Of a DNA stretch of 11,566 bases, positions 1 through 5,624 are shown in pieces. Position numbers and translations under genes: made by a program. Source of the DNA: SIG588 sp045599305 (lineage in GTDB: Bacteria; Bacillota; Clostridia; Oscillospirales; Acutalibacteraceae). A model generated the notes under the pieces. It was not told the origin of the DNA. It made no database searches and saw only the letters and a program-made list of their open reading frames with translations. The stretch's first letter is position 1. Each line of letters starts with the position of its first letter. The stretch is from NCBI GenBank assembly GCA_045599305.1, contig JAZRVU010000049.1:1-11566 (forward strand), in the 5' to 3' direction.

Positions 1-15
1 AATGCCCCCGGGCAA
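1..15 (-). CDS. Possible start of a further minus-strand gene, cut by the window edge
   Basis: On the minus strand, 29 bases after the stop of the BNR-repeat gene, a strong Shine-Dalgarno-like GGAGGAGA (plus-strand positions 21-28) lies 5 bases before a TTG codon at 15-13. Reading from that TTG gives five open codons (M-P-G-G-I) to the window edge. This would be a third gene of the XRE/BNR unit. The protein is too short to identify. The purine-rich stretch could also be chance, or the true start could lie outside the window. Confidence 0.25.
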
Positions 16-44
16 GCGGTTCTCCTCCCCCCGCTGCGCTTTGT

Positions 45-1346
45 TTAATCGTCGTATTCTATGAACATGACGGCATCGCAATGCCAGCCGCCCGTGTGGG
101 CGGTATAATATCCCTCGTGCCAATACACCGGCAAATTATCCTGCGCGTGTACGGGCACCGTGGGACGCCAGATCTTTCGGTTTTGCGCACCGTCGATACG
201 GCGGATGACCTGCTCCAGATCATAATGCGCGCCGCTGTCCGCCGAACGGTAACTTTCCAGCACACGGTCTTTGCCGTCAAACCGGGCGATATAGAGGCGA
301 TTGGTGAACGTCTCGGCGGGATCGTTGGGGTGCAGACCCGCTTCGCCGACTCCATAGTAGTACGCCATGCCGCCGAGATAGGTCTGGGAGCCGTCGAGGA
401 TATCGTGTGCCAAAAACTCGCCCGCTTTACAGATTGGCGCCGACACACACCATTTGCCGCCCCGAAAGGTGGCGGAACGGTATTCCGGCAGGGCGGGGGA
501 CGGAGCGCGGTCATCGTCTATCCGAAACGGCGCAAAGCCCACCCGCAGAGGCAAGGTGGGGGACACGTCCAAGAGACGCACGGTCTCGCCCTGCGGCGAA
601 GCGTACACCACATCGAGGTCGTCGATCTCGATGTGCCCGCCGGAAAACAGATTTTGGCCGGTGGGGGTGCCGTCGGTTTTCAGCAGCTGCCCGTCCGCCG
701 CAAAAATGCCGCTGCGGATGGTGTGATCCTGAGATATCCGCGGATGGCCGTACAGCGCGAAAAACCACTGCTCTTTGGCGGCGGTGTTCAAGTCCTGCTT
801 TCGCACGTTCAGATAGAACAGGCCGCCCCCGTCGGACTCCAGAAACTTGGTCGGCTCGCTGAAACTCTGCCCCTCGTCTTCGGAAAAGCGGAACTGCCAC
901 GTCACGCTGTTGACGCGGCTGAACAGCCACACCTCGCCGCGCACGGTGTTTTCAAAAACCTGTGCATAGGTGACGCTGCCGGGGTAAGTGAGGGTCTGCG
1001 GCGGCCCGAAGGACAATATGTCGTAGGGCTTTTCGGTCACGCGGTAGGTCAGGGTTTCCACCGCATGGCCGGTGTAGGCGACGATGATCTTCCCGCTCTC
1101 CAGAATGCAGATCGAGGGGGCATTGTGCTCATCGGCGTAGTTATAGTTCAGCACGCACAGGCGCACATCGCGGCTGGGCGTTTTGGCGCATTTGGCGTCC
1201 AGTTCTTTCACGTGGATCTCCCCCATGTCGGTGACATAGGCGATATAGGTCTTGCCGTTGGCGCCCACAACGGCTTTTTCGTTGATCCACCAGTCGGTGT
1301 TGGCACGTTTGATCTTTACCTCTACCGAACGATCCAAGTCGATCAT
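45..1346 (-). CDS. BNR-repeat (sialidase-fold, BNR_4-like) protein, probably cytoplasmic
   Basis: A 433-residue protein with the look of a six-bladed beta-propeller of the BNR/sialidase superfamily. Residues 72-94 (D-E-H-N-A-P, then a Gly-turn strand ending Y-T-G-H) match the N-terminal pattern of BNR_4-type proteins, which include carbohydrate-active hydrolases and lyases. Asp-box-like turns (S-x-D-x-G-x-x-F) occur at S155-F162 (S-E-D-E-G-Q-S-F) and less perfectly at S368-H374. The C-terminus (about 392-431) is rich in W, H and Y, as in propeller-closing strands. There is no signal peptide or membrane segment, so it probably acts in the cytoplasm, which is unusual for polysaccharide-cleaving relatives. 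The ATG at 1346 is preceded by AAGGGGG with an 8-base spacer. It starts 13 bases after the XRE regulator stop, so the two are probably co-transcribed. Family assignment is by motif reading only. Substrate and catalytic activity cannot be told. Confidence 0.7.
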   Translation of the reverse strand: MIDLDRSVEVKIKRANTDWWINEKAVVGANGKTYIAYVTDMGEIHVKELDAKCAKTPSRDVRLCVLNYNYADEHNAPSICILESGKIIVAYTGHAVETLTYRVTEKPYDILSFGPPQTLTYPGSVTYAQVFENTVRGEVWLFSRVNSVTWQFRFSEDEGQSFSEPTKFLESDGGGLFYLNVRKQDLNTAAKEQWFFALYGHPRISQDHTIRSGIFAADGQLLKTDGTPTGQNLFSGGHIEIDDLDVVYASPQGETVRLLDVSPTLPLRVGFAPFRIDDDRAPSPALPEYRSATFRGGKWCVSAPICKAGEFLAHDILDGSQTYLGGMAYYYGVGEAGLHPNDPAETFTNRLYIARFDGKDRVLESYRSADSGAHYDLEQVIRRIDGAQNRKIWRPTVPVHAQDNLPVYWHEGYYTAHTGGWHCDAVMFIEYDD

Positions 1347-1359
1347 TCCAGATTCCCCC

Positions 1360-1596
1360 TTAATCCATCCGCCGCTCGACTTCCCGCATCATGTCGCTCA
1401 TTTGCACATTCAGTGCCCGCGCGATGCGATAAAATGTTTCCATTGTCGGTTTGCGCTCCCCCCGCTCGATGGCGCTCAGATGTGTGCGGCCGATCCCGGC
1501 CAGCCCGCTGAGTACCTCCTGCGAGATCCCCTTGCTTTTTCGGAATTCCGCAATCACTTCGCCCACCGTCACGGCATCCAGAAATTCTTCCGCCAT
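1360..1596 (-). CDS. XRE-family HTH transcriptional regulator
   Basis: A 78-residue single-domain DNA-binding protein of the XRE/Cro-C1 type (HTH_3). The domain covers about residues 13-68. The turn and recognition helix lie in I-S-Q-E-V-L-S-G-L-A-G-I-G-R-T-H-L-S (24-41), followed by the typical I-E-R-G-E-R-K-P (43-50). The C-terminal end is a short charged helix (R-E-V-E-R-R-M-D). I chose the ATG at 1596 because GGGGTG lies 6 bases upstream. The frame stays open upstream to a TTG at 1659 (99 residues) and has an ATG at 1629, but neither has a visible ribosome site, and the 1659 start would lie inside the palindromic operator. It is divergent from the small acidic gene at 1713 and sits directly upstream of the BNR gene. 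It probably binds the palindrome at 1656-1673 and controls itself and its neighbours; that is inference from position. Confidence 0.9.
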   Translation of the reverse strand: MAEEFLDAVTVGEVIAEFRKSKGISQEVLSGLAGIGRTHLSAIERGERKPTMETFYRIARALNVQMSDMMREVERRMD

Positions 1597-1644
1597 ATTG
1601 CTCACCCCGAGGGTAGTGTACCGCATTTTCTTGACTTTTTTGAA

Positions 1645-1673
1645 TACATATGTTGACAAATGTATACATTTGT
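1645..1673. promoter_or_regulatory. Palindromic operator with an extra half-site
   Basis: ACAAATGTATACATTTGT at 1656-1673 is a perfect 18-bp inverted repeat. A related half-site, TACATATGT at 1645-1653, lies exactly 20 bp (about two helical turns) from TACATTTGT at 1665-1673. The palindrome covers the last bases of the plus-strand -35 box and most of the spacer, and the extra half-site touches the first -35 base. This is where a small XRE dimer would block RNA polymerase. It probably also controls the divergent minus-strand genes, though no good minus-strand promoter was found (only a weak TATACA within the palindrome). Confidence 0.75.
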
Positions 1674-1681
1674 GTTACAAT
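1653..1681 (+). promoter_or_regulatory. Near-consensus sigma-A promoter
   Basis: TTGACA (1653-1658), a 17-base spacer and TACAAT (1676-1681) form a promoter with a perfect -35 and a 5/6 -10. Transcription would start near 1688 and lead into the small acidic gene. The overlap with the palindrome suggests it is strong when free and repressed when the regulator is bound. Confidence 0.8.
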
Positions 1682-1712
1682 TCGGTTGAAAACAGCGCAA
1701 GGCGGTGCGACA

Positions 1713-1904
1713 GTGGGACAAACGGTACACATGGCGGCAGGGGATTTCGCAAACGGCAAAAACGACCGGGATAACCGAAATAGCCGGGATGATTGGGACG
1801 AAGAGATCAACGCGCTGGCGCTGGATCGGTTCCCGGACACCGACACGCTGTTTGCCGAAGAGTTGTCCGCGCTGCCGATACCGACCGGCGATGTGACAAA
1901 ATAA
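1713..1904 (+). CDS. Small acidic protein of unknown function under the palindromic operator
   Basis: A 63-residue protein from a GTG start at 1713, preceded by AAGGCGG (1699-1705) with a 7-base spacer. An ATG at 1731 gives 57 residues but has no clear ribosome site. An upstream in-frame ATG at 1650 cannot be used because it precedes the promoter's transcription start. The protein is very polar: about 14 Asp/Glu against 6 Lys/Arg, with an Asn/Asp/Arg-rich stretch in the first half (N-D-R-D-N-R-N-S-R-D-D-W-D-E-E). The rest is amphipathic and could be helical (I-N-A-L-A-L-D-R-F, then L-F-A-E-E-L-S-A-L). No membrane segment, cysteine or known motif is seen, and I do not recognise a family. Context suggests the regulated partner of the divergent XRE protein, for example an antirepressor, antitoxin-like protein or small adaptor. 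That is inference. The promoter and ribosome site argue that it is real. Confidence 0.6.
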   Translation: MGQTVHMAAGDFANGKNDRDNRNSRDDWDEEINALALDRFPDTDTLFAEELSALPIPTGDVTK

Positions 1905-1952
1905 GCCTTCTCTCTATTTTTTGTTCCCGTTTTTTGTGCCGAAAGGCGCAAA

Positions 1953-1993
1953 CACGCAGGCCGGAAGGGCAAATTGCTCTTCCGGCCTGTGTG
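1953..1993. terminator. Long intergenic hairpin between convergent genes, possible bidirectional terminator
   Basis: The arms at 1953-1972 and 1974-1993 form a nearly perfect stem of about 19-20 pairs with two G-T wobbles and a tiny loop. The core is CAGGCCGGAAG paired with CTTCCGGCCTG. It sits between the ends of the small acidic gene (1904) and the DUF4321 gene (2030), so it could end transcripts from both sides. The U-tract is weak in either direction (catttatctt on plus, gtttgcg on minus). A smaller hairpin, GTGCC-GAAA-GGCGC, lies at 1937-1950 beside it. Confidence 0.55.
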
Positions 1994-2029
1994 CATTTAT
2001 CTTCCGCATGACGCTTCGCGCCGTATCGG

Positions 2030-2281
2030 TCAGCGCACTTTTTTGTAAAACAGCAGCACGACGGCGATGAACACCACCTGCAGCACGTTCACCTGCATAT
2101 GAAAGGCAAAGGACAGGTCGATGATGGCGAGGTCGATGCTGATGGTGTCGAACCCGATGGATTCGCCCCACGTGAGCCACTTGAGCGCCGGCACACCGGC
2201 GGTCAGTCCTGCCACCAGCGCCGAGAGCACCAGTGCGGCCAGCACCAGAAAAATGAGGATCAGCGTATTTTTGGTTTTCAT
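2030..2281 (-). CDS. DUF4321 family small membrane protein
   Basis: An 83-residue membrane protein. A first hydrophobic helix spans about residues 7-29 (L-I-L-I-F-L-V-L-A-A-L-V-L), and a second spans about 62-79 near the C-terminus, ending in K-K-V-R. Between them lies W-L-T-W-G-E-S-I-G-F-D followed by alternating hydrophobic residues (I-S-I-D-L-A-I-I-D-L-S-F-A-F), the pattern typical of the DUF4321 family found widely in Clostridia. The Lys at both ends suggests that both termini face the cytoplasm. A good ribosome site, AAGGAG, stands 8 bases before the ATG. The gene lies 18 bases after the U32 gene stop, so it closes the zapA operon. The family's function is unknown; its frequent place near cell-division and envelope genes is suggestive only. 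Confidence 0.85.
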   Translation of the reverse strand: MKTKNTLILIFLVLAALVLSALVAGLTAGVPALKWLTWGESIGFDTISIDLAIIDLSFAFHMQVNVLQVVFIAVVLLFYKKVR

Positions 2282-2299
2282 GAAAAGGTCTCCTTTTTC

Positions 2300-4357
2300 T
2301 TATTCCACCCCGCGGCGGTAAAGCCCGCGGGTGATCTCGGCCGGCGCCTTGCCGCCCTCACGGTAGGCACGCAGCACGGCGGCGGCCTCGGCGGGCGATT
2401 CCACGGTGAGGTGCAGCAGCCAGAAGTCCAGCGGCGGCAGTTCGGCAAGCCTGTCCGCCCACCACAGCGGCACCGAATTGAGCAGTTCGGTGCATCCGCC
2501 GGCGCAGGCGGTGGGGAAGGTGATGCCGCGGCGGTCGGTCACGCCGTCGGCAGGGCGGCAATGTCCGCACGCGCCCGGTGCCGATCCGCATTGCCGCGGG
2601 CAGTTGCGGGTGAGCATGAGCGGCTGTCGGCCGTAGACCAGCGCGCCGCAGGGGATGGGGGAGCGGGCGGCAAACGCCATCTGCCCGAAGGTCAGTTCCA
2701 TCGACAGGGTGGCGGCGGCCAGCCCCTCTTCGGCCAGCGCGGAAAGCGCCGCCGTATTGGTGAGGTTCAGCCCGAAGCCGCCCACCGGCACCGGCCCCGC
2801 CTCCCGTGCCAGCGGCACGGCGCCCACGTTGCCGCACAGGGCATAGCGCACCCCCGCCTCACGGGCGGCGATCAGTTTTTGCCGCACCGATCCCTCGGTG
2901 CCGAACATCCCGCGCGGGATCTCCACCCCCCACGGGTGGGGATCCCGTGCCGCCTCGCCGAGCGGCAGGAACCAGCCGTCGGCCAGTGTACGCACCTCAT
3001 CGGTGAGCTGTGAAGCGGTGGCCGCCCGCACCAGCAGGCGGGGTCGATCCTCCCGCCAAAGAGGGGAGGGTAGTTTTTCGGAAATTGGGGGTATGTTTTC
3101 GGAAACTGTGATATGGCGCGGTTTTCCGCGCTCCTGTTCCAGTTTTTCCAGTGCTTCACGCCGCAGGGCGTTCAGCTCGGACACGGCGATATCGCCGGGC
3201 CCCTCCACGCTGACAGCCTCCACCGCAAAGGGGGTGCCGCCGCTCTTCCTGAGCTGTGCCTCCACCCGGTCGGGGGACAGCGGCGGGCGGCCGTCGGCCG
3301 CGGGGGCGCCGGTCACGGTGACACGGCGGTCGCCGTCCGAAACGGTGAGGGAAGCGGGGGAGGTAAAGGCGGCGGTGACCGACACACGCGGCACCTCGCG
3401 GTCGTAAAGCCGGCGCAGGTCGCGCAGCACGCCGTCCGCCGCGGTCACGTCCTCGTGACGGCGGTGGCCGAACATCCCGGCGCCGCGCGCATCGGCAAAA
3501 TAGCCGTCGGTGAAGCCGGAACGGGAGAACACCGCCTGCAGACGGGCAAGTGCCTGCTCATCCACCGGGCGGCCGTCCCGCAGGGCGGCGTAGACGGCGG
3601 TGGCGGCGGCGACATATTCCGGCCGCTTCATGCGTCCCTCGATCTTCAGCGAGCAGACGCCGAGCGTCCCGATCTCGGAAAAGCGGTCGGCCAGCGACAG
3701 GTCGCGCAGGCTCATGGCAAACTCTTCACCGGCGGGGGTATCGCGCCCGTCGGAGGGACGGAACGGCAGACGGCAGGGCTGGGCACACCGCCCGCGATTG
3801 CCGCTGCGGCCGCCCAGCATGGCCGAAAGATAGCACTGTCCCGACACCGACATACACAGCGCGCCGTGGATGAATATTTCCAGTTCGCACCCCTGCCCCG
3901 CACAGGCGGCGATCTCTGCCGCCGACATCTCCCGCGCCAGCACCACGCGGGAAAAACCCGCGTCGCGCAGCGCCCGCACCCCGGCGGGGGTGTGGCAGGA
4001 GAGTTGGGTGGAGGCGTGCAGCGGCATATCGGGCATCATCCGCCGCAGAGCGCGCGCCAGTCCGCGGTCCTGCAGAATGAGCGCATCGACCCCGGCGGCG
4101 GCCGCCATGCGGGCGACCCCGATCGCCGCAGGCAGTTCGTCCTCCCGCAGCAGGGTGTTCAGCGTCAGATGTACCCGCACCCCGCGGGCGTGACACCACG
4201 CCACCGCGCGGACGAGCTCCTCATCCGAAAAATTGGCTGCGCTCTGCCGGGCGTTGAACGCCGAGGCGCCCAGATACACCGCATCCGCCCCCGCACGCAC
4301 GGCGGCGACGAGCGATTCGGCCGAGCCGGCGGGGGAGAGGATCTCCATCCGGCTCAT
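2300..4357 (-). CDS. U32 peptidase-family protein with DUF3656-type middle region (RlhA/TrhP-like)
   Basis: A 685-residue cytoplasmic protein. The N-terminal part (about 1-290) is the U32 domain: L-S-P-A-G (7-11), G-A-D-A-V-Y-L-G (23-30), and the family signature from E160 to S178 (E-I-F-I-H-G-A-L-C-x4-G-Q-C-x-L-S). C168, C175, C191 and C195 are placed like the cysteines thought to hold an Fe-S cluster in related enzymes. The middle (about 300-400) resembles DUF3656. The C-terminal part carries a second cysteine set (C576, C580, C587, C590, C608, C612) followed by N-S-V-P-L. Although named peptidases, studied relatives RlhA and TrhP/YegQ are needed for hydroxylation of 23S rRNA or tRNA cytidine/uridine, so an RNA-modification role is more likely than proteolysis. 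Its ATG overlaps the zapA stop (ATGA), with GGGAAAG upstream, so translation is coupled. Residues 418-431 form an odd heptad duplication. Which RNA is modified cannot be told. Confidence 0.88.
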   Translation of the reverse strand: MSRMEILSPAGSAESLVAAVRAGADAVYLGASAFNARQSAANFSDEELVRAVAWCHARGVRVHLTLNTLLREDELPAAIGVARMAAAAGVDALILQDRGLARALRRMMPDMPLHASTQLSCHTPAGVRALRDAGFSRVVLAREMSAAEIAACAGQGCELEIFIHGALCMSVSGQCYLSAMLGGRSGNRGRCAQPCRLPFRPSDGRDTPAGEEFAMSLRDLSLADRFSEIGTLGVCSLKIEGRMKRPEYVAAATAVYAALRDGRPVDEQALARLQAVFSRSGFTDGYFADARGAGMFGHRRHEDVTAADGVLRDLRRLYDREVPRVSVTAAFTSPASLTVSDGDRRVTVTGAPAADGRPPLSPDRVEAQLRKSGGTPFAVEAVSVEGPGDIAVSELNALRREALEKLEQERGKPRHITVSENIPPISEKLPSPLWREDRPRLLVRAATASQLTDEVRTLADGWFLPLGEAARDPHPWGVEIPRGMFGTEGSVRQKLIAAREAGVRYALCGNVGAVPLAREAGPVPVGGFGLNLTNTAALSALAEEGLAAATLSMELTFGQMAFAARSPIPCGALVYGRQPLMLTRNCPRQCGSAPGACGHCRPADGVTDRRGITFPTACAGGCTELLNSVPLWWADRLAELPPLDFWLLHLTVESPAEAAAVLRAYREGGKAPAEITRGLYRRGVE
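3075..3105. repeat. In-frame 21-bp direct duplication within the U32 gene
   Basis: The 10-mer TTTTCGGAAA occurs at 3075-3084 and again at 3096-3105, 21 bp apart. The two copies encode the tandem heptads V-S-E-N-I-P-P (418-424) and I-S-E-K-L-P-S (425-431) in the linker before the C-terminal region. The stretch is also more AT-rich than the surrounding gene. Confidence 0.6.
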
Positions 4358-4683
4358 TCTTTCCCGTAATAAGCCAGTTTCTGGCGCAGCATGGCGTTTT
4401 CGGTGCGCAGACGGTCGGCATCGGCGCGGGCACGGGCGTTATCGTCCAGATATTCCTTCATCTGCATCCGCAGATTGTCCGCGGCACGCAGCGCCTTTTC
4501 GGCGGTGTCCTGCGAATTGAGCGCCGCCAGCACCGCCGCCATCGACAGCGAAATGCGCGGATTGGCCATCAGATCCTTCATCTGGCGCTCCACACGGCCG
4601 GCGATATCGGTCATATACTCCTCGCTATCCTCGCTCGAAAGCACATATTCGGTCCCACAGATCGACAGTCTCACTTTTTCCAT
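4354..4683 (-). CDS. zapA: Cell division protein ZapA
   Basis: A 109-residue protein matching ZapA, the small cytoplasmic protein that bundles FtsZ filaments and stabilises the division ring. The N-terminal head (about 1-40) has the family pattern V-R-L-S-I-C-G-T-E-Y-V-L-S-S-E-D-S-E-E-Y with the following I-A-G-R-V-E-R-Q-M. The middle (50-62, S-L-S-M-A-A-V-L-A-A-L-N) leads into a long charged C-terminal coiled coil (about 63-105) that mediates dimer and tetramer formation. Length is normal for Gram-positive ZapA. The frame stays open far upstream, but the ATG at 4683 has AAAGGAG with an 8-base spacer and gives the conserved N-terminus. It begins 19 bases after the upstream 220-residue gene and its stop overlaps the U32 start. 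ZapA beside a long U32 gene is a familiar arrangement in Clostridia. Confidence 0.93.
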   Translation of the reverse strand: MEKVRLSICGTEYVLSSEDSEEYMTDIAGRVERQMKDLMANPRISLSMAAVLAALNSQDTAEKALRAADNLRMQMKEYLDDNARARADADRLRTENAMLRQKLAYYGKE

Positions 4684-4702
4684 TTTTCTCTCTCCTTTTA
4701 TG

Positions 4703-5365
4703 TCACAGTTCACGGAATTGATCCAGATATTCGCCCACGGTGCAGCCCGCCGCACGGGCGGCGGCACGCAGGTCGAGGTAAAGGCGGTGATCCTTCTGCT
4801 GCACCGCCAGCAGCGTGGGTACGTCCTCGGGAAACGCCTCGCGCAGACGATCCTCCACCGAGGCGGTCTGCTCGGCGGGCAGCCGCGGGCGGCCGCCCGT
4901 ACTGCGGCGATAGGTGAAGCCGCCCAGCGCGAAAAATCCGTCCAGATCGCCCTGCCAGCCGATGAGGCGGCGCAGCTCGGCACCGCGTTCCGCCAGTTTT
5001 TTGTGGCCGGTATTCAGCCGCACGATCTCGCCGTCCGGGAACTCCGCCCGCAGCCGGGCAAAGTAGGTGTCCAGCCGCTTTTGCAGATGCGGCCCCCACG
5101 CCGGCGCGCCGTCATCCGCGGCGGCCTCTGCCGCTTTTGGCGGCTCGGGCGCCTCTTGTGCGATGGGCGGCGCCGCTTCGGCGATCTCCGACACCTCTTC
5201 AACGATCTTGGGTGCTGCTTCCACGACCTCGGGCGGCTGCACGGCCGCTTCGGCGGCCGCTTCGGGCGCTTCCTTTTCGGCCGGCATAACAGATTTCGGG
5301 ATCCCGCGCACGGCAGGTGGCGGCACTTGTGGCCTGGTGCCGAACAATCGGTCAAGAATCCCCAT
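4703..5365 (-). CDS. Unrecognised 220-residue protein with Ala/Pro/Glu linker, first gene of the zapA operon
   Basis: I do not recognise this protein. Residues 1-10 (M-G-I-L-D-R-L-F-G-T) could form a short amphipathic, possibly membrane-touching helix. Residues about 28-88 are a low-complexity linker of repeating E-A-P/A-A-E/P-P-K units, probably extended and flexible. Residues about 91-220 form a compact-looking, charged domain: a helix (G-P-H-L-Q-K-R-L-D-T-Y-F-A-R-L), then I-G-W-Q-G-D-L-D-G-F-F, a basic turn T-Y-R-R-S-T-G-G-R-P-R-L, and a C-terminal helical part ending V-G-E-Y-L-D-Q-F-R-E-L. There is no signal peptide or transmembrane helix. The start at 5365 follows AAGGGGG with a 6-base spacer. 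The layout of short tip, long disordered linker and globular end recalls scaffold or adaptor proteins of the divisome, and the operon partner ZapA fits this. That is inference only. Confidence 0.75.
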   Translation of the reverse strand: MGILDRLFGTRPQVPPPAVRGIPKSVMPAEKEAPEAAAEAAVQPPEVVEAAPKIVEEVSEIAEAAPPIAQEAPEPPKAAEAAADDGAPAWGPHLQKRLDTYFARLRAEFPDGEIVRLNTGHKKLAERGAELRRLIGWQGDLDGFFALGGFTYRRSTGGRPRLPAEQTASVEDRLREAFPEDVPTLLAVQQKDHRLYLDLRAAARAAGCTVGEYLDQFREL

Positions 5366-5400
5366 AATATGCCCCCTTACATATATTGATCTTGTTTTTT

Positions 5401-5406
5401 AGTATA
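5401..5406 (-). promoter_or_regulatory. Extended -10 promoter of the zapA operon
   Basis: On the minus strand TATACT (plus 5406-5401) is preceded directly by TGG, giving an extended -10 element TGnTATACT. A matching -35 is poor (TAGATT at an 18-base spacer), which extended -10 promoters tolerate. It lies about 36 bases before the start of the 220-residue gene and its ribosome site. Confidence 0.6.
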
Positions 5407-5420
5407 CCACAACATATTGA

Positions 5421-5449
5421 AAAAATCTACCCCTTGGGGGTAGATTTTT
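5421..5449. repeat. Perfect 13-bp inverted repeat in a divergent promoter region
   Basis: AAAAATCTACCCC (5421-5433), loop TTG, then GGGGTAGATTTTT (5437-5449). In the plus direction it is followed by G and AAATTTTTTT, so it looks like an intrinsic terminator, yet no plus-strand gene precedes it. In the minus direction it covers the -35 region of the zapA operon promoter. It may be an operator, or the end of a small untracked transcript. Confidence 0.6.
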
Positions 5450-5539
5450 GAAATTTTTTTCGTTTTTTGGGGGTTATGTTTTGGCAGCGCATCCGCCCAC
5501 GAAAAAATCATGAAATTCTCACCAAACGTTAACAGCCTC

Positions 5540-5569
5540 TTTACAAATGGGGGGCAAATGTTTTATAAT
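5540..5569 (+). promoter_or_regulatory. Sigma-A promoter of the Gld-type ABC operon
   Basis: TTTACA (5540-5545, 5/6 to consensus), an 18-base spacer and a perfect TATAAT (5564-5569). Transcription would begin near 5576, giving a leader of about 49 bases with the hairpin at 5584-5597 and the purine-rich ribosome site AAGGAAGGAG (5604-5613) before the ATG at 5625. Confidence 0.75.
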
Positions 5570-5583
5570 ATAGAGGTATATAT

Positions 5584-5597
5584 CCCGCGCACGCGGG
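5584..5597 (+). promoter_or_regulatory. Short GC hairpin in the 5' leader of the ABC operon
   Basis: CCCGCG-CA-CGCGGG is a perfect inverted repeat a few bases after the predicted transcription start. It could protect the mRNA 5' end or be a protein-binding operator. With only two central bases it is a tighter fit for a DNA operator than for an RNA loop. Confidence 0.4.
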
Positions 5598-5624
5598 AGA
5601 CGCAAGGAAGGAGCAACCACGAGC

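Noticed and set aside
81..1511. 476-codon open frame on plus, antisense to the BNR and XRE genes
   Set aside because: Spans two distinct real genes on the other strand, including their junction, and shows no motif or ribosome site.
1597..1659. Longer start (TTG at 1659 or ATG at 1629) for the XRE regulator
   Set aside because: No ribosome site before either, and the added residues (S-T-Y-V-F-K-K-V-K-K) would be encoded by the operator region. The ATG at 1596 has a GGGGTG site.
3113..4369. 418-codon open frame on plus, antisense to the U32 gene
   Set aside because: Composition is Gly/His/Arg/Ala-rich without any domain pattern. It is the mirror of a well-supported U32 gene with high GC at third positions, which removes stops from the opposite strand.
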